Source of the DNA: Anaerovorax odorimutans
Lineage (GTDB): Bacteria; Bacillota; Clostridia; Peptostreptococcales; JAAYPU01
Direction of reading: 5' to 3'
NCBI GenBank assembly: GCA_016841185.1
Contig: JAENZQ010000028.1
Location: 1-47,861 of the forward strand
Length of the DNA stretch: 47,861 nt
Both the position numbers and the translations under genes were made by a program. The notes under the pieces were generated by a model. That model saw only the letters and a list, made by a program, of their open reading frames with translations, did no database searches and was not told where the DNA came from. Positions 8,290 to 16,652 of this stretch are shown one piece after another; the stretch's first letter is position 1; each line of letters starts with the position of its first letter.

Positions 8290-8510
8290 TATTAACGTGA
8301 AATGGGGACGGTGACTTTTAACACGTTATTTATAAAATATAAAATAATTAGCGGTGACTTTCGGAAGATAAAATTACAAAAATTAACATAATTAAGAATT
8401 GGCAAGGGGATGGCAGTATTGTCATAATAAAATGGCATCCGCTCAAAAATTATGTGACAAAATTGCCCTGTCCCATTGTCCACATGTCCCCATTGTCCAT
8501 GTCATCATTG
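8290..8510. repeat. Tract flanked by gggacgg / ccctgtccc motifs
   Basis: The left side carries ggggacggtgac (8304-8315), the right side ccctgtccc and cacatgtcccc (8467-8491). The interior is AT-rich with no plausible gene; a 63-codon frame on the minus strand (8292-8483) has no ribosome site. It looks like one of the GGGGAC-type palindromic interspersed elements common in clostridia. Confidence 0.4.
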
Positions 8511-8577
8511 TGCGATTTTAAACATGACTGGTAATAGCTACAGGTTGGAACACAGAAAATCAATTACACAAGGCTAA

Positions 8578-8640
8578 TTGATGTGTACACTTTGTAGCGA
8601 AAAAATGTACATTTTACTTGACTGCTTACATGCTTATAGT
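8578..8640. mobile_element. Second IS21-like terminal fragment
   Basis: Contains tgtgtacactttgtagcgaaaaaatgtacatttt, which resembles IS21-family terminal repeats (TGT.CA..TT..AGCGAAAAAATGTAC). No transposase sequence adjoins it. Together with the IstB remnant 370 bp away it suggests an IS21 copy eroded in place. Confidence 0.45.
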
Positions 8641-8663
8641 AACAATTCTGAATTTTGGAAATA

Positions 8664-8694
8664 ATAACCGTCCTGCTGACACCAGAACGGTTAT
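8664..8694. terminator. Hairpin, 12-bp stem
   Basis: Arms ataaccgtcctg (8664-8675) and cagaacggttat (8683-8694) pair with one wobble. AT-rich DNA follows. Shape and sequence echo the hairpin at 475-512. Confidence 0.45.
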
Positions 8695-8734
8695 AATTAA
8701 TTAAACCTCTGGGCAATTTAAAGTTCAGATGTAC

Positions 8735-8783
8735 GGGGACACACCTCTCGCTTATGGGATCTATCTTTCTGAGGAATGTCCCC
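8735..8783. repeat. GGGGACA palindrome
   Basis: Arms ggggaca-cacctc (8735-8747) and gaggaa-tgtcccc (8771-8783) pair around a 23-nt centre. Intergenic. Confidence 0.5.
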
Positions 8784-8808
8784 GACCCCTACAATATTTC
8801 TTTCTTTC

Positions 8809-9013
8809 AGACCGTTAAAAAACCCGAAGGTCCGCAGCCTCAACAACACAATCATAGATTGTTGTTTCGTTGCATGAGACCTACATCCGAATCATAGATT
8901 CGGCGTTAGGGCTTCAAGGCGCAGCAAGACCGAAAAGCGGAGCGTACTTTGAAGCTACGTGAGCATTTGAGGCCGCAGCTGCAACTCACAGATGCGGGGA
9001 ATTTTAGCGGTCT
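8809..9013. repeat. 205-bp element with terminal inverted repeats and nested stems
   Basis: Ends agaccgttaaaa (8809-8820) and ttttagcggtct (9002-9013) are inverted repeats with one mismatch. Nested inside: gcctcaa/ttgaggc (8837-8843, 8967-8973); then three branches, acaatc/gattgt (8848-8853, 8857-8862), ccgaatc/gattcgg (8887-8893, 8897-8903) and gcttcaa/ttgaagc (8911-8917, 8949-8955). It begins one base after the glmS stop codon and is more GC-rich than its surroundings. It could be a miniature mobile element, a structured RNA in the glmS 3' region, or both; no protein is encoded. Confidence 0.6.
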
Positions 9014-9014
9014 A

Positions 9015-10844
9015 TTATTCTACTGTGACGCTTTTTGCGAGGTTCTTGGGTTTATCCACATCACACCCCCGCAGCACCGCCATATAATACGCCAGCAGCT
9101 GGAGCGGTACGACACTCAATACCGGGGTCACTTCATCGATGCAGTCCGGTATATAGATCACCCTGTCTGCCTGTTTTTCAATCTCTTTGTTCCCTTCTTT
9201 TGCTACACCTATGACATAAGCACCTCTTGCTTTTACTTCCTGGATATTGGATAGCATCTTTTCAAACAGATGATCCTGGGTAGCCACTGCTGTCAGGAAG
9301 GTACCTTCTTCGACCAAGGCGATGGTTCCGTGCTTCAGTTCTCCTGCAGCTATGGCAAAGGAATTGATGTATGAGATTTCTTTAAGTTTCAAAGATCCTT
9401 CCAGGGCTACGGCTACATCGATGCCTCTTCCAATGAAGAAAGCATGTTGCTTTTCGTAATTTATCTTTGCAATTTCTTTTATCGTATCTGTATTTTCCAG
9501 CATCTTCTGGACTTTTGCCGGCAGTGCTTTCAGTTCTTTGACTATAAGATCATAATAATCTTGTGATATAGCATCTTTTGTCACTGCCATGTGAAGAGCT
9601 ATGAGATACATAGAGATCAGCTGTGTGGTATAGGCTTTTGTGGAAGCCACGGCGATCTCCGGTCCCGCCCAGGTGTAGAATACATCATCGGATTCTCTGG
9701 CTACGGAGCTGCCTACCACATTGACAATGGACAGGACCCGTGCCCCTCTTCTTTTGGCTTCACGAAGTGCTGCCAGGGTATCCAGCGTTTCTCCCGACTG
9801 GCTGATGGCAATAAACAGTGTCTGGTTGTCTATAAAAGGTTCCCGGTATCTGAACTCTGAAGCAATGTCCACATCCACCGGAATCTGAGCAAATTTTTCT
9901 ATGGCAAATTTACCTACAAGACCTGCATGGTAAGCCGTACCGCAAGCGACGATGTAGACTTTGTTGATTTTCTCAAGGTCTTCTTTTGTGATCTGTATTC
10001 CGTCCAAGGTAATCCGGTTGTAATCATCCAGCCTTCTGTTGAGAGTAGCATCAACGCCTCTCGGCTGTTCATTAATCTCTTTCAGCATGAAATGGTCGTA
10101 GCCCTCTTTTTCAGCGGCTTCCGCATCCCAGGTCACATGGAAAACATCTCTTTTGATTTCTTCCCTGCTTTCATTAAAAATCCTGACGCCTTCTTTTGTA
10201 AGAAGTACCACTTCACCGTTGTTGATAAGGTATACATCCCGTGTATATTTCAGCAGTGCCGGAATATCGGATGCAATAATGTTTTCGTCTTTTCCAAGCC
10301 CAACGACCAAAGGGCTGTCTTTTCTGACTGCTACAATTTTATCCGGCTCATCACAGCAAATAGCTCCTATGGCAAAGGCACCTTTCATTTTTTCCACCGC
10401 TTTAAAAACCGCTTCTAAAAGATCGCCCTCATAATAATGGTCAATGAGATGGACGACGACTTCCGTATCGGTTTCCGATTCAAATTGTACATGATGCTCA
10501 TTGATCAGCCATTCTCTAAGTTGTATATAGTTTTCAATTATGCCGTTGTGGACCAGTGCAATGGTACCCGACATATTTGAATGAGGATGGGCATTTTTGT
10601 CTGAAGGAGCGCCGTGAGTGGCCCATCTGGTATGGCCTATTCCCAATGGACTGTTGAATCCTAATGGGGCCAGCTTCTCTTCAAGATTTTTTATTCTGCC
10701 TTTATATTTATGAACTTCAATTTTTCCATTGATATTTAACGCTATTCCCGAGGAATCATATCCTCTGTATTCCAGTTTGTTTAATCCGTTTAAAATCACT
10801 TCGCAGGCATTTTTATTGCCGATATAACCTACAATTCCGCACAA
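9015..10844 (-). CDS. glmS: Glutamine-fructose-6-phosphate aminotransferase GlmS
   Basis: 609 codons. I start at TTG (10842-10844) because the next residue is the Cys of CGIVGYIG, which must become the N-terminal nucleophile after Met removal, and because GGGAG lies 8 nt upstream. N-terminal class II amidotransferase (GHTRWATHG, HNGIIENY), then two SIS sugar-isomerase domains (SQSGETLDTL, ASTKAYTTQL) and the C-terminal AKSVTVE. It makes glucosamine-6-phosphate from fructose-6-phosphate and glutamine, the first step to UDP-GlcNAc and the wall. Expression is controlled by the ribozyme in its leader. glmM lies upstream on the same strand, with a patatin gene between. Confidence 0.98.
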   Translation of the reverse strand: MCGIVGYIGNKNACEVILNGLNKLEYRGYDSSGIALNINGKIEVHKYKGRIKNLEEKLAPLGFNSPLGIGHTRWATHGAPSDKNAHPHSNMSGTIALVHNGIIENYIQLREWLINEHHVQFESETDTEVVVHLIDHYYEGDLLEAVFKAVEKMKGAFAIGAICCDEPDKIVAVRKDSPLVVGLGKDENIIASDIPALLKYTRDVYLINNGEVVLLTKEGVRIFNESREEIKRDVFHVTWDAEAAEKEGYDHFMLKEINEQPRGVDATLNRRLDDYNRITLDGIQITKEDLEKINKVYIVACGTAYHAGLVGKFAIEKFAQIPVDVDIASEFRYREPFIDNQTLFIAISQSGETLDTLAALREAKRRGARVLSIVNVVGSSVARESDDVFYTWAGPEIAVASTKAYTTQLISMYLIALHMAVTKDAISQDYYDLIVKELKALPAKVQKMLENTDTIKEIAKINYEKQHAFFIGRGIDVAVALEGSLKLKEISYINSFAIAAGELKHGTIALVEEGTFLTAVATQDHLFEKMLSNIQEVKARGAYVIGVAKEGNKEIEKQADRVIYIPDCIDEVTPVLSVVPLQLLAYYMAVLRGCDVDKPKNLAKSVTVE

Positions 10845-10974
10845 AGCAAAAACTCCCTTCAAAAATATTTCAATTGCAATTATAATCTGAATTTTGAAGC
10901 CATGGAAAATGAGCCAAGTTTTAGGCGCTCAAAAATCAGGGTAAAACCGCAGATTTTAGCAGCACACAGATTGG

Positions 10975-11150
10975 CTATTTTGCACAGCCGATGTGTTTTT
11001 GCATTGTTAAGGTTCACTTTGTTCTGCCGGTCACCCGGCAGGTTTGTAAAACCTCTTCGACCCGAAGAGCCGCAGGGGCATCCGCCGAATTTTCGATACT
11101 CCCCTGACCTCGTCAACTATAAGATACAACGATCTTACAGTTCTGGCGCT
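10975..11150 (-). ncRNA. glmS ribozyme (GlcN6P-sensing self-cleaving riboswitch)
   Basis: On the minus strand the sequence begins AGCGCCAGAACTG (cleavage expected between 11150 and 11149) and continues with the conserved GTTGACGAGG...GGGG...TATCGAAAATTCGGCGGATGCCCC core and the P3/P4-like stems (GCCGGGTGACCGGC). This is the glmS ribozyme: glucosamine-6-phosphate acts as a cofactor for self-cleavage, which destabilises the glmS message. The core ends about 130 nt before the glmS start; my 3' limit is approximate. Confidence 0.93.
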
Positions 11151-11241
11151 TTGTTTGAGTTATTTTCTCCTATCTGCTCATGAATCACCTCCTTAAAGGT
11201 TATGGTTTATAGATAAAGATTTATGGTTAAGTCTCTTGTAC

Positions 11242-11270
11242 ATTATAAAGCTTTTACTATATCTGTACAA
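11242..11270 (-). promoter_or_regulatory. glmS promoter
   Basis: On the minus strand TTGTAC (11265-11270), 17-nt spacer, TATAAT (11242-11247); start of transcription near 11235, about 85 nt before the ribozyme cleavage site. An orphan Shine-Dalgarno plus ATG (11188-11194, 11179-11181) follows in the leader and is stopped after three codons (ATG AGC AGA TAG). Confidence 0.7.
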
Positions 11271-11288
11271 TACAAAATATATGGAATT

Positions 11289-11349
11289 GAGATTGCCGCG
11301 CTCAGCTCACAATGACAGAAAATCAGATTATGGTTTATGGAGTATGGAG
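11289..11349 (+). repeat. Direct repeat, left copy (flanks patatin gene)
   Basis: gagattgc...ctcacaatgacagaa..tcagattatggtttatgga.tatggag. The same series occurs in the same orientation at 12242-12306, on the other side of the patatin gene. Confidence 0.7.
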
Positions 11350-11429
11350 TATAGATTGAGTTAGTAATTAGTGCATGGAGTTTTGGAACAAAACCCACCA
11401 TAATTGTCAATTCTTAAATCTGTCATCTG

Positions 11430-12224
11430 TCACCTGTTTCCTGTAACCTTACTAAGTGTTTTAAAGGTATCTTCATATCCCTGTTTAATATTCTTTAAAA
11501 CTCTTTCCTTGCTGAAATCAAGGGCTTTTCCCAGGTATTCCTTCGGATGGACGGTAATAACATGGACATCTGAAGGAATATCCTTCTTTTCTTCGTCGGG
11601 CTTTGGTGTGTAAAGCCTAATCTCTATAATTTTTTTATAGCCTTTTCTTATGAGCATATCCGTAGGCAGTCTGTCATAGTAGCTGCCGTCAAGGAAGTGA
11701 TCCCCGTTTAATGCCATGGTTTTATAAATAGGCAGATAGCAACTGGCAATCATATAATCTCCCAGCTGTCCTATTGGAATATCCTCTTTGAACAGTTTCA
11801 GCCCTTTTCTTTGTTTCAGCGAAATGGTCACCAGACCAAAGTCCTTTCCTGAGCCTCTTATGATATCCTCTTTTATCATGGTATTTACAGATTCCCTAAA
11901 ATGAGAGATATCAATGCCGTCTATACCAAAAACTTCCTGTATCTCTTTTTTGATTTCCACAGGATCTTTGCTTTTAAATTCATGAGCGGCCAATTGATGA
12001 TAGATTTCCGCTCCTATGCTTTCAGATGCTGAAATGTGAATTTTGTTCCACAGTTCACCGGCTGCCTTAAAATCATTTTGAACCATCAAAGCGGCATTTA
12101 TGGCGCCGATAGAAGTCCCTACTACACCATTATATTCGATTTCCAGTTCGTTTAGTGCTTTCCATGCACCAAACTGATAGGCGCCTTTTGCACCGCCGCC
12201 TTCCAGTACGATTCCATACATCAT
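11430..12224 (-). CDS. Patatin-like phospholipase (RssA/YlbK type)
   Basis: 264 residues. The patatin fold signatures are complete: oxyanion loop EGGGAKGAYQ at the N terminus, nucleophile elbow GTSIG (Ser about residue 38), and the catalytic Asp in DGSYYD. It therefore should hydrolyse acyl esters of lipids with a Ser-Asp dyad. Length and order match the short bacterial patatins of the RssA family. Start ATG at 12222-12224 with AAAGGA upstream (the second codon is also ATG). It lies between glmM and glmS but is bracketed by direct repeats, so it may be an insertion into that pair rather than a functional partner. Confidence 0.9.
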   Translation of the reverse strand: MMYGIVLEGGGAKGAYQFGAWKALNELEIEYNGVVGTSIGAINAALMVQNDFKAAGELWNKIHISASESIGAEIYHQLAAHEFKSKDPVEIKKEIQEVFGIDGIDISHFRESVNTMIKEDIIRGSGKDFGLVTISLKQRKGLKLFKEDIPIGQLGDYMIASCYLPIYKTMALNGDHFLDGSYYDRLPTDMLIRKGYKKIIEIRLYTPKPDEEKKDIPSDVHVITVHPKEYLGKALDFSKERVLKNIKQGYEDTFKTLSKVTGNR

Positions 12225-12241
12225 ATCCGTCCTTTCTGTTG

Positions 12242-12306
12242 GAGATTGCAGTAAAGTGGTTCGCTCGCAATGACAGAAGTCAGATTATGGTTTATGGATT
12301 ATGGAG
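12242..12306 (+). repeat. Direct repeat, right copy (flanks patatin gene)
   Basis: Matches 11289-11349 over gagattgc, the ctcRcaatgacagaa block, and tcagattatggtttatgga.tatggag; it differs by a few extra bases after gagattgc. Confidence 0.7.
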
Positions 12307-12421
12307 CATATGATCGCAATGACACAAAAGAAAATAAGGTCTAAGATTTATGGTAGAAATTTAGCTGCAGCTAAATTTCTGTCTATCCCCAACCTCTATA
12401 CTCTATACTCCATAATCCATA
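12291..12421. repeat. Large inverted repeat around a perfect 26-bp palindrome
   Basis: Outer arms tttatggattatggagcata (12291-12310) and tatactccataatccatac (12403-12421) are inverted; near the centre agaaatttagctg/cagctaaatttct (12355-12380) is a perfect palindrome without a loop. It lies just downstream of glmM on the minus strand. The arms belong to the ccataatctata series of simple repeats found in other gaps. Confidence 0.6.
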
Positions 12422-12456
12422 CTCTATACTCTATACTCATACTCTGTAATCTGTTT

Positions 12457-13803
12457 TCATCCCAATCTTTCTTCTATCAGCTTTGATAGATTTTCTGCCA
12501 GAGCTTTTATTTCTTCTTCGTCTTTGCCTTCGATCATAACTCTTACAAAGGGTTCTGTGCCGGAAGGACGGATGAGAATACGCCCTTCGGATGACATCTT
12601 TTCCTCTGCCTTTTTGATTTGAGACAGTATAACTTCGTCCTTCTCATATTCATATTTTTTATCATTTTGGACCCTTGCATTTACCAATACCTGAGGGTAA
12701 ATGGTGACTTCTCCTGCCAGTTCGGAAAGCTTTCTGCCGGATTTTTTAACGGCTCTTAACAACTGAAGAGCAGACAGGATGCCGTCTCCTGTGGTGGTAT
12801 GCTCTAAAAATATGATATGTCCGGACTGTTCTCCGCCAATCATACTGTCTTTTTCAATCATTCTTTCCAAAACGTATCTGTCTCCGACCTTTGTGGTTTC
12901 AGCCACACAGCCTATATTCTCCAGAGCCTTGTAGAAACCTATATTGCTCATGACTGTCGCCGTGACTCTGTTGTCTTTCAGTTTTCCTTCTTCTTTTAAC
13001 ATCTTTGAACATATATATATTATTTTATCGCCGTCAACAATGTTACCTTTTTCATCTACGGCAATCAGCCTGTCCGCATCTCCGTCAAATGCCAGTCCTG
13101 CATCCGCCCCCGCATCAACAACAGACTTTCTTAAATCTTCCGGATGAGTGGACCCGCATTTGACATTGATATTAATGCCGTCCGGCCGGTCATGAATAGC
13201 AGTCACATCTGCTCCCAATCCTTTGAGGGTCTTTTCTGCCGCCTGATATGCCGCACCGTTTGCACAGTCAATGATCACTTTCATACCGTCAAAGGAAACA
13301 TCCACCGTTTCTTTGAGAAACTCCGTATATTGGTAAAGCGCATCTTCTTTTACCATCCTTTTTCCCAGCGCCTCGCCCCATATTTTTTCATCTTCAGGCA
13401 TTCCATTCAATACCATACTCTCTATCCGGTCTTCAACAGCATCCTCCAATTTGTACCCGTCTTTGTTAAAAAACTTGATCCCATTGTATTCAAAGGGGTT
13501 ATGGGAGGCTGAAATAACAACGCCTGCTTCTGCGTTGTAATGTTTTATCAGATAAGCCGCCGCAGGGGTAGGCATGATTCCTATATATAATACGTCTGCG
13601 CCCATAGAAAGAATCCCGGCGGACAAAGCCGATTCCAGCATATCTCCTGATATCCTCGTATCTCTCGCAATAACGATCTTTGGCTTTTTATTCTTTTCAG
13701 CAAGTACGCAGGCACCTGCTTTCCCTAATTTAAAAGCCAGCTCAGGAGTAAGCTCAGTATTTGCAACCCCTCTTACACCATCTGTACCAAAAAGTCTTCC
13801 CAT
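12457..13803 (-). CDS. glmM: Phosphoglucosamine mutase GlmM
   Basis: 448 residues from ATG at 13801-13803 (GAAGGAG upstream; the longer frame adds 19 residues foreign to the family). Opens GRLFGTDGVRG; phosphoserine loop VVISASHNPFEYNG with the catalytic Ser; metal loop FDGDADR; sugar-binding GGEQSGH; phosphate site RPSGTEPFVRVM. It converts glucosamine-6-phosphate to glucosamine-1-phosphate. In Bacillus and others GlmM binds and inhibits CdaA, and the cdaA-cdaR-glmM order is preserved here apart from one inserted gene. The radical SAM gene upstream ends in a terminator, so glmM probably also has its own promoter. Confidence 0.98.
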   Translation of the reverse strand: MGRLFGTDGVRGVANTELTPELAFKLGKAGACVLAEKNKKPKIVIARDTRISGDMLESALSAGILSMGADVLYIGIMPTPAAAYLIKHYNAEAGVVISASHNPFEYNGIKFFNKDGYKLEDAVEDRIESMVLNGMPEDEKIWGEALGKRMVKEDALYQYTEFLKETVDVSFDGMKVIIDCANGAAYQAAEKTLKGLGADVTAIHDRPDGININVKCGSTHPEDLRKSVVDAGADAGLAFDGDADRLIAVDEKGNIVDGDKIIYICSKMLKEEGKLKDNRVTATVMSNIGFYKALENIGCVAETTKVGDRYVLERMIEKDSMIGGEQSGHIIFLEHTTTGDGILSALQLLRAVKKSGRKLSELAGEVTIYPQVLVNARVQNDKKYEYEKDEVILSQIKKAEEKMSSEGRILIRPSGTEPFVRVMIEGKDEEEIKALAENLSKLIEERLG

Positions 13804-13877
13804 CTCTTTTTCTCCTTCGTTTTTGCAGTTAATGTTTTCTACAAGTATTATGGATTCCATATATATTTTTCAGTCTT

Positions 13878-13906
13878 AAAAAAATCGACACACCGGTGCC
13901 GATTTT
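13878..13906 (-). terminator. Terminator after the radical SAM gene
   Basis: On the minus strand aaaatcg (13900-13906) pairs with cgatttt (13881-13887) around a GC-rich loop containing caccggtg, followed by a run of T (13878-13884). It separates the radical SAM gene from glmM. Confidence 0.8.
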
Positions 13907-13925
13907 TAATAAGGTTTACTGAAAT

Positions 13926-15299
13926 TTATTTACAAGCCACCGTAGGCGGCTCTTTTTCCTGATTTCTTTCATTCCAGAGTCTCTCCGCCGTACACTGCCA
14001 TTTGATAGACGGCACAATGCATTTTCTGGTCAGACATTCAACAGACTCCTTGTCTAAAGGCTGAGTCGATTTTGCGCATACCGCATTAACCATTTCCAGT
14101 AATTTGTCCGGGTTATCCAAAAGCGGGCAGGGCATTAGATGATTATGATTAAATGGCTGTTTCGTTTGATATTCTTTAAATAAATCACATTGAAGTGCTT
14201 CTAACAGGCTCACATCTTTAATATTTACATTGGAATAGTGAATAAATGCACATGGTTCCACATCCCCGTTGGCGTTGATATGAAAATAGTTTCTTCCGCC
14301 CGCAATACAGCCGTCTACATACTCACCGTCGTTCCAAAAGTCCAGGACAAACATGGGTCTTGTCCTTCTGGATTCTCTTACAGCATGATACATTTTTTCC
14401 CTTTCTTCGGGAGAACATATCAGATCTAAAACTGCATCTTTACCTAAAGGCATATAGGTAAAATACCACCCATATAAGCATCCCTTTTCCATGACCATAT
14501 CCAGATAGGCATTGGATGAAACGGCATCGACGTTCTGAGGATGATAGCATGTGGAAAATCCAAAGAAAATGCCTCTTTTTTTAAGAATATCCATGGCTTT
14601 CATGATGTAGTCAAAGGATAAATTTCCTCTCCTCAAGTCCGTCTCATCTTTAAAACCCTCCACACTTAATGCTAAAGTGAAATTCCCAACCCGGGCAAGC
14701 TCATCTGCAAATTGTTCATCTATCAGTGTTCCGTTGGTAAAAGCAAGAAAAATACACTCATCATGTTTTTCGGCTAATTTGATAAGATCTTTTTTCCGCA
14801 TCAACGGTTCACCGCCTGAATAAAGATAAGCATATATACCTAATTCTTTTCCTTCGGTAATAATCCGGTCAAGTGTTTCATAAGACAGACTATCGGTTTT
14901 ATTGTATTCCGCCGCCCAGCAGCCTTTACACTTCAAGTTGCAAGCCGATGTAGGATCAATCAGAATAGCCCAAGGTATTTTACAATTGTACTTTTTTTCA
15001 TTTTCAAAAGCTTTAGGTCTTCCGATAAAATAAGATTGGACGATAAAATTGGTTAACAGCTTTTCCCTGCATCTCGGATTAACCTCCGTAAAAATCCTAT
15101 TGATGAATTTTGCCGGTATGCTATCCGAATCCTTAATATTTTTTTTCACCCACGCGATTGCTTTTTTATGATCGTCCAATGCAGCAAATTTCTCAACCCA
15201 TTGTATGAGTTTTGCCGTGTTCTCTTGAGTGTCTTTTTCAATATATTTCAATCCTTCTTTAACAGCAATTTTTGTAATCTTGCTTTTTATAGATTCCAT
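13926..15299 (-). CDS. Radical SAM protein with SPASM-like C terminus
   Basis: 457 residues from ATG at 15297-15299, chosen because GGGAG is spaced correctly for it and not for the ATG three codons earlier. The [4Fe-4S]/SAM motif CNLKCKGC is at about residues 120-127, after a roughly 110-residue helical N-terminal region. Radical SAM barrel features follow (YLYSGGEPLMR, the GGE motif; LSVEG). The C-terminal part has many Cys (CIAGGRNYFHINANGDVEPCAF, MPCPLL, VCAK, CLTRKC, CTAERLW), so one or more auxiliary clusters are likely. The substrate is unknown. It sits between cdaR and glmM, 96 bp after cdaR. Confidence 0.85.
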   Translation of the reverse strand: MESIKSKITKIAVKEGLKYIEKDTQENTAKLIQWVEKFAALDDHKKAIAWVKKNIKDSDSIPAKFINRIFTEVNPRCREKLLTNFIVQSYFIGRPKAFENEKKYNCKIPWAILIDPTSACNLKCKGCWAAEYNKTDSLSYETLDRIITEGKELGIYAYLYSGGEPLMRKKDLIKLAEKHDECIFLAFTNGTLIDEQFADELARVGNFTLALSVEGFKDETDLRRGNLSFDYIMKAMDILKKRGIFFGFSTCYHPQNVDAVSSNAYLDMVMEKGCLYGWYFTYMPLGKDAVLDLICSPEEREKMYHAVRESRRTRPMFVLDFWNDGEYVDGCIAGGRNYFHINANGDVEPCAFIHYSNVNIKDVSLLEALQCDLFKEYQTKQPFNHNHLMPCPLLDNPDKLLEMVNAVCAKSTQPLDKESVECLTRKCIVPSIKWQCTAERLWNERNQEKEPPTVACK

Positions 15300-15395
15300 A
15301 ATAAGCATCTCCCTTTTATCTGATAAGCTTTCGTCTTTATCTTATAATATGAAAAACCCATATTTTTTAGAACTTTTGAAAACTCAAGTACTTCC

Positions 15396-16652
15396 CTATT
15401 CTTCCTTGGAAATCCTAACCTCTAAGGTATTTTCTTCCATCTCGATCATCTTAATATCCTTGTCGGTAGACCAAGTCACTTTTACGGAATGTTTTCCTTC
15501 CCCATCTAAATCACTTAAATCAAGAGAAAGTGTAATGTCTTCTTTTGAAAGAGTCCCGATAACGCTTTCAATATCTTGAACAGTTAGTCTGACAGGTTCC
15601 GAGGTTTCTATCTCGGCATCATATCCATCCGCTAACCCTGTAATTTGTATTTCTTCCGGATCGTAGAGCAAGTCCATACTTATAATCTTTTCAACATACA
15701 CCCTTATTTTGGGCTGCTTTTCAGGATTCACAAATTGTACATTTTCAGGCAAATCAATGGATAAAATAAAATCCTTAGTCTCTGAAATACCTTCAACAGA
15801 CACTTGTTGAGCTTTAATACCGTCTATTGCTTCTATATTTTCTGTCCTTCCCATAATTTCAACCTTGGAAGGTATCTGCACCGTGGATGTGATTTCATAC
15901 CCTCCGGCAGGAGACCCAGCGGTTGTTACGTCTATAGGCACGCTTTTTACGCGATATATGGGTACATATACATTCACATAGGGATCTTCCGATTGAACAC
16001 CTAATACTTCATCACCTCCACTATCTACCATCCTGAAAGTAAAGTTTTGCTGAATATCCTGATCCGTATCATTTAAATTAACGGTAGCAACCACATGATC
16101 TACAGATTTTACAAAGGTCTCTGGCCCGGACACCATAATTTCCGGCTGCTCAACAACAGGTGACCCATGAATATACCCTGAAGCGGCTGATCCTGTAAAC
16201 TCGATTTGAACAGGCTTAGGTCTTCTGACCACTTCATCCAGAGTAACCTTTATTTGAACCGGTTCCATAGACTCAACCTCCAGATTTGACGGAAGGTTTA
16301 CTTCAACAGGTACACTGTTTTCTCCTTTGCTAAAGCCTCTGATATCTGCAATGGCATTTATATCTTGAGGAGTGATGTCTACGATATCACTCCTTCTGCC
16401 CCTTACCTGAATATTAACGGAATAATAATCCTGCCCCATAACGATTAGGCCTGCCTGAGCCAATTTCTCCACATTTACCAGTTTAACTTCTATATTTTTA
16501 ACCTCAGATACAATTTCCGGGTTGACTTCTCCGATTACATACATCCATAAAACAATGGCAATAATAACGGATGCAATTTTAGTCATTATGCTGGTCCCTT
16601 TTTTAGGCATTTTTCTGCTTTTGTTAAGCAGGTTGTCAAAAAAGTTATTCAT
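15396..16652 (-). CDS. cdaR: CdaR, YbbR-domain regulator of c-di-AMP synthesis
   Basis: 418 residues. One N-terminal membrane helix (about 24-42, IASVIIAIVLWMYVIG) anchors a series of extracytoplasmic YbbR repeats, visible as repeated VxVxGxxxxV patterns (IQVRGRRSDI, IMVSGPETFV, VEIMGRTENI). Family members bind and modulate CdaA at the membrane. ATG at 16650-16652 has GGAGG upstream and overlaps the end of cdaA by 8 nt, so the two are translationally coupled. Confidence 0.95.
   Translation of the reverse strand: MNNFFDNLLNKSRKMPKKGTSIMTKIASVIIAIVLWMYVIGEVNPEIVSEVKNIEVKLVNVEKLAQAGLIVMGQDYYSVNIQVRGRRSDIVDITPQDINAIADIRGFSKGENSVPVEVNLPSNLEVESMEPVQIKVTLDEVVRRPKPVQIEFTGSAASGYIHGSPVVEQPEIMVSGPETFVKSVDHVVATVNLNDTDQDIQQNFTFRMVDSGGDEVLGVQSEDPYVNVYVPIYRVKSVPIDVTTAGSPAGGYEITSTVQIPSKVEIMGRTENIEAIDGIKAQQVSVEGISETKDFILSIDLPENVQFVNPEKQPKIRVYVEKIISMDLLYDPEEIQITGLADGYDAEIETSEPVRLTVQDIESVIGTLSKEDITLSLDLSDLDGEGKHSVKVTWSTDKDIKMIEMEENTLEVRISKEE

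Noticed and set aside
8292-8483. 63-codon minus-strand frame in the IS21-fossil region
   Set aside because: Overlaps gggacgg-type repeat DNA; no ribosome site and no similarity noticed.
10902-11183. Plus-strand frame of 93 codons between glmS and its promoter
   Set aside because: It is the antisense of the glmS ribozyme and leader.
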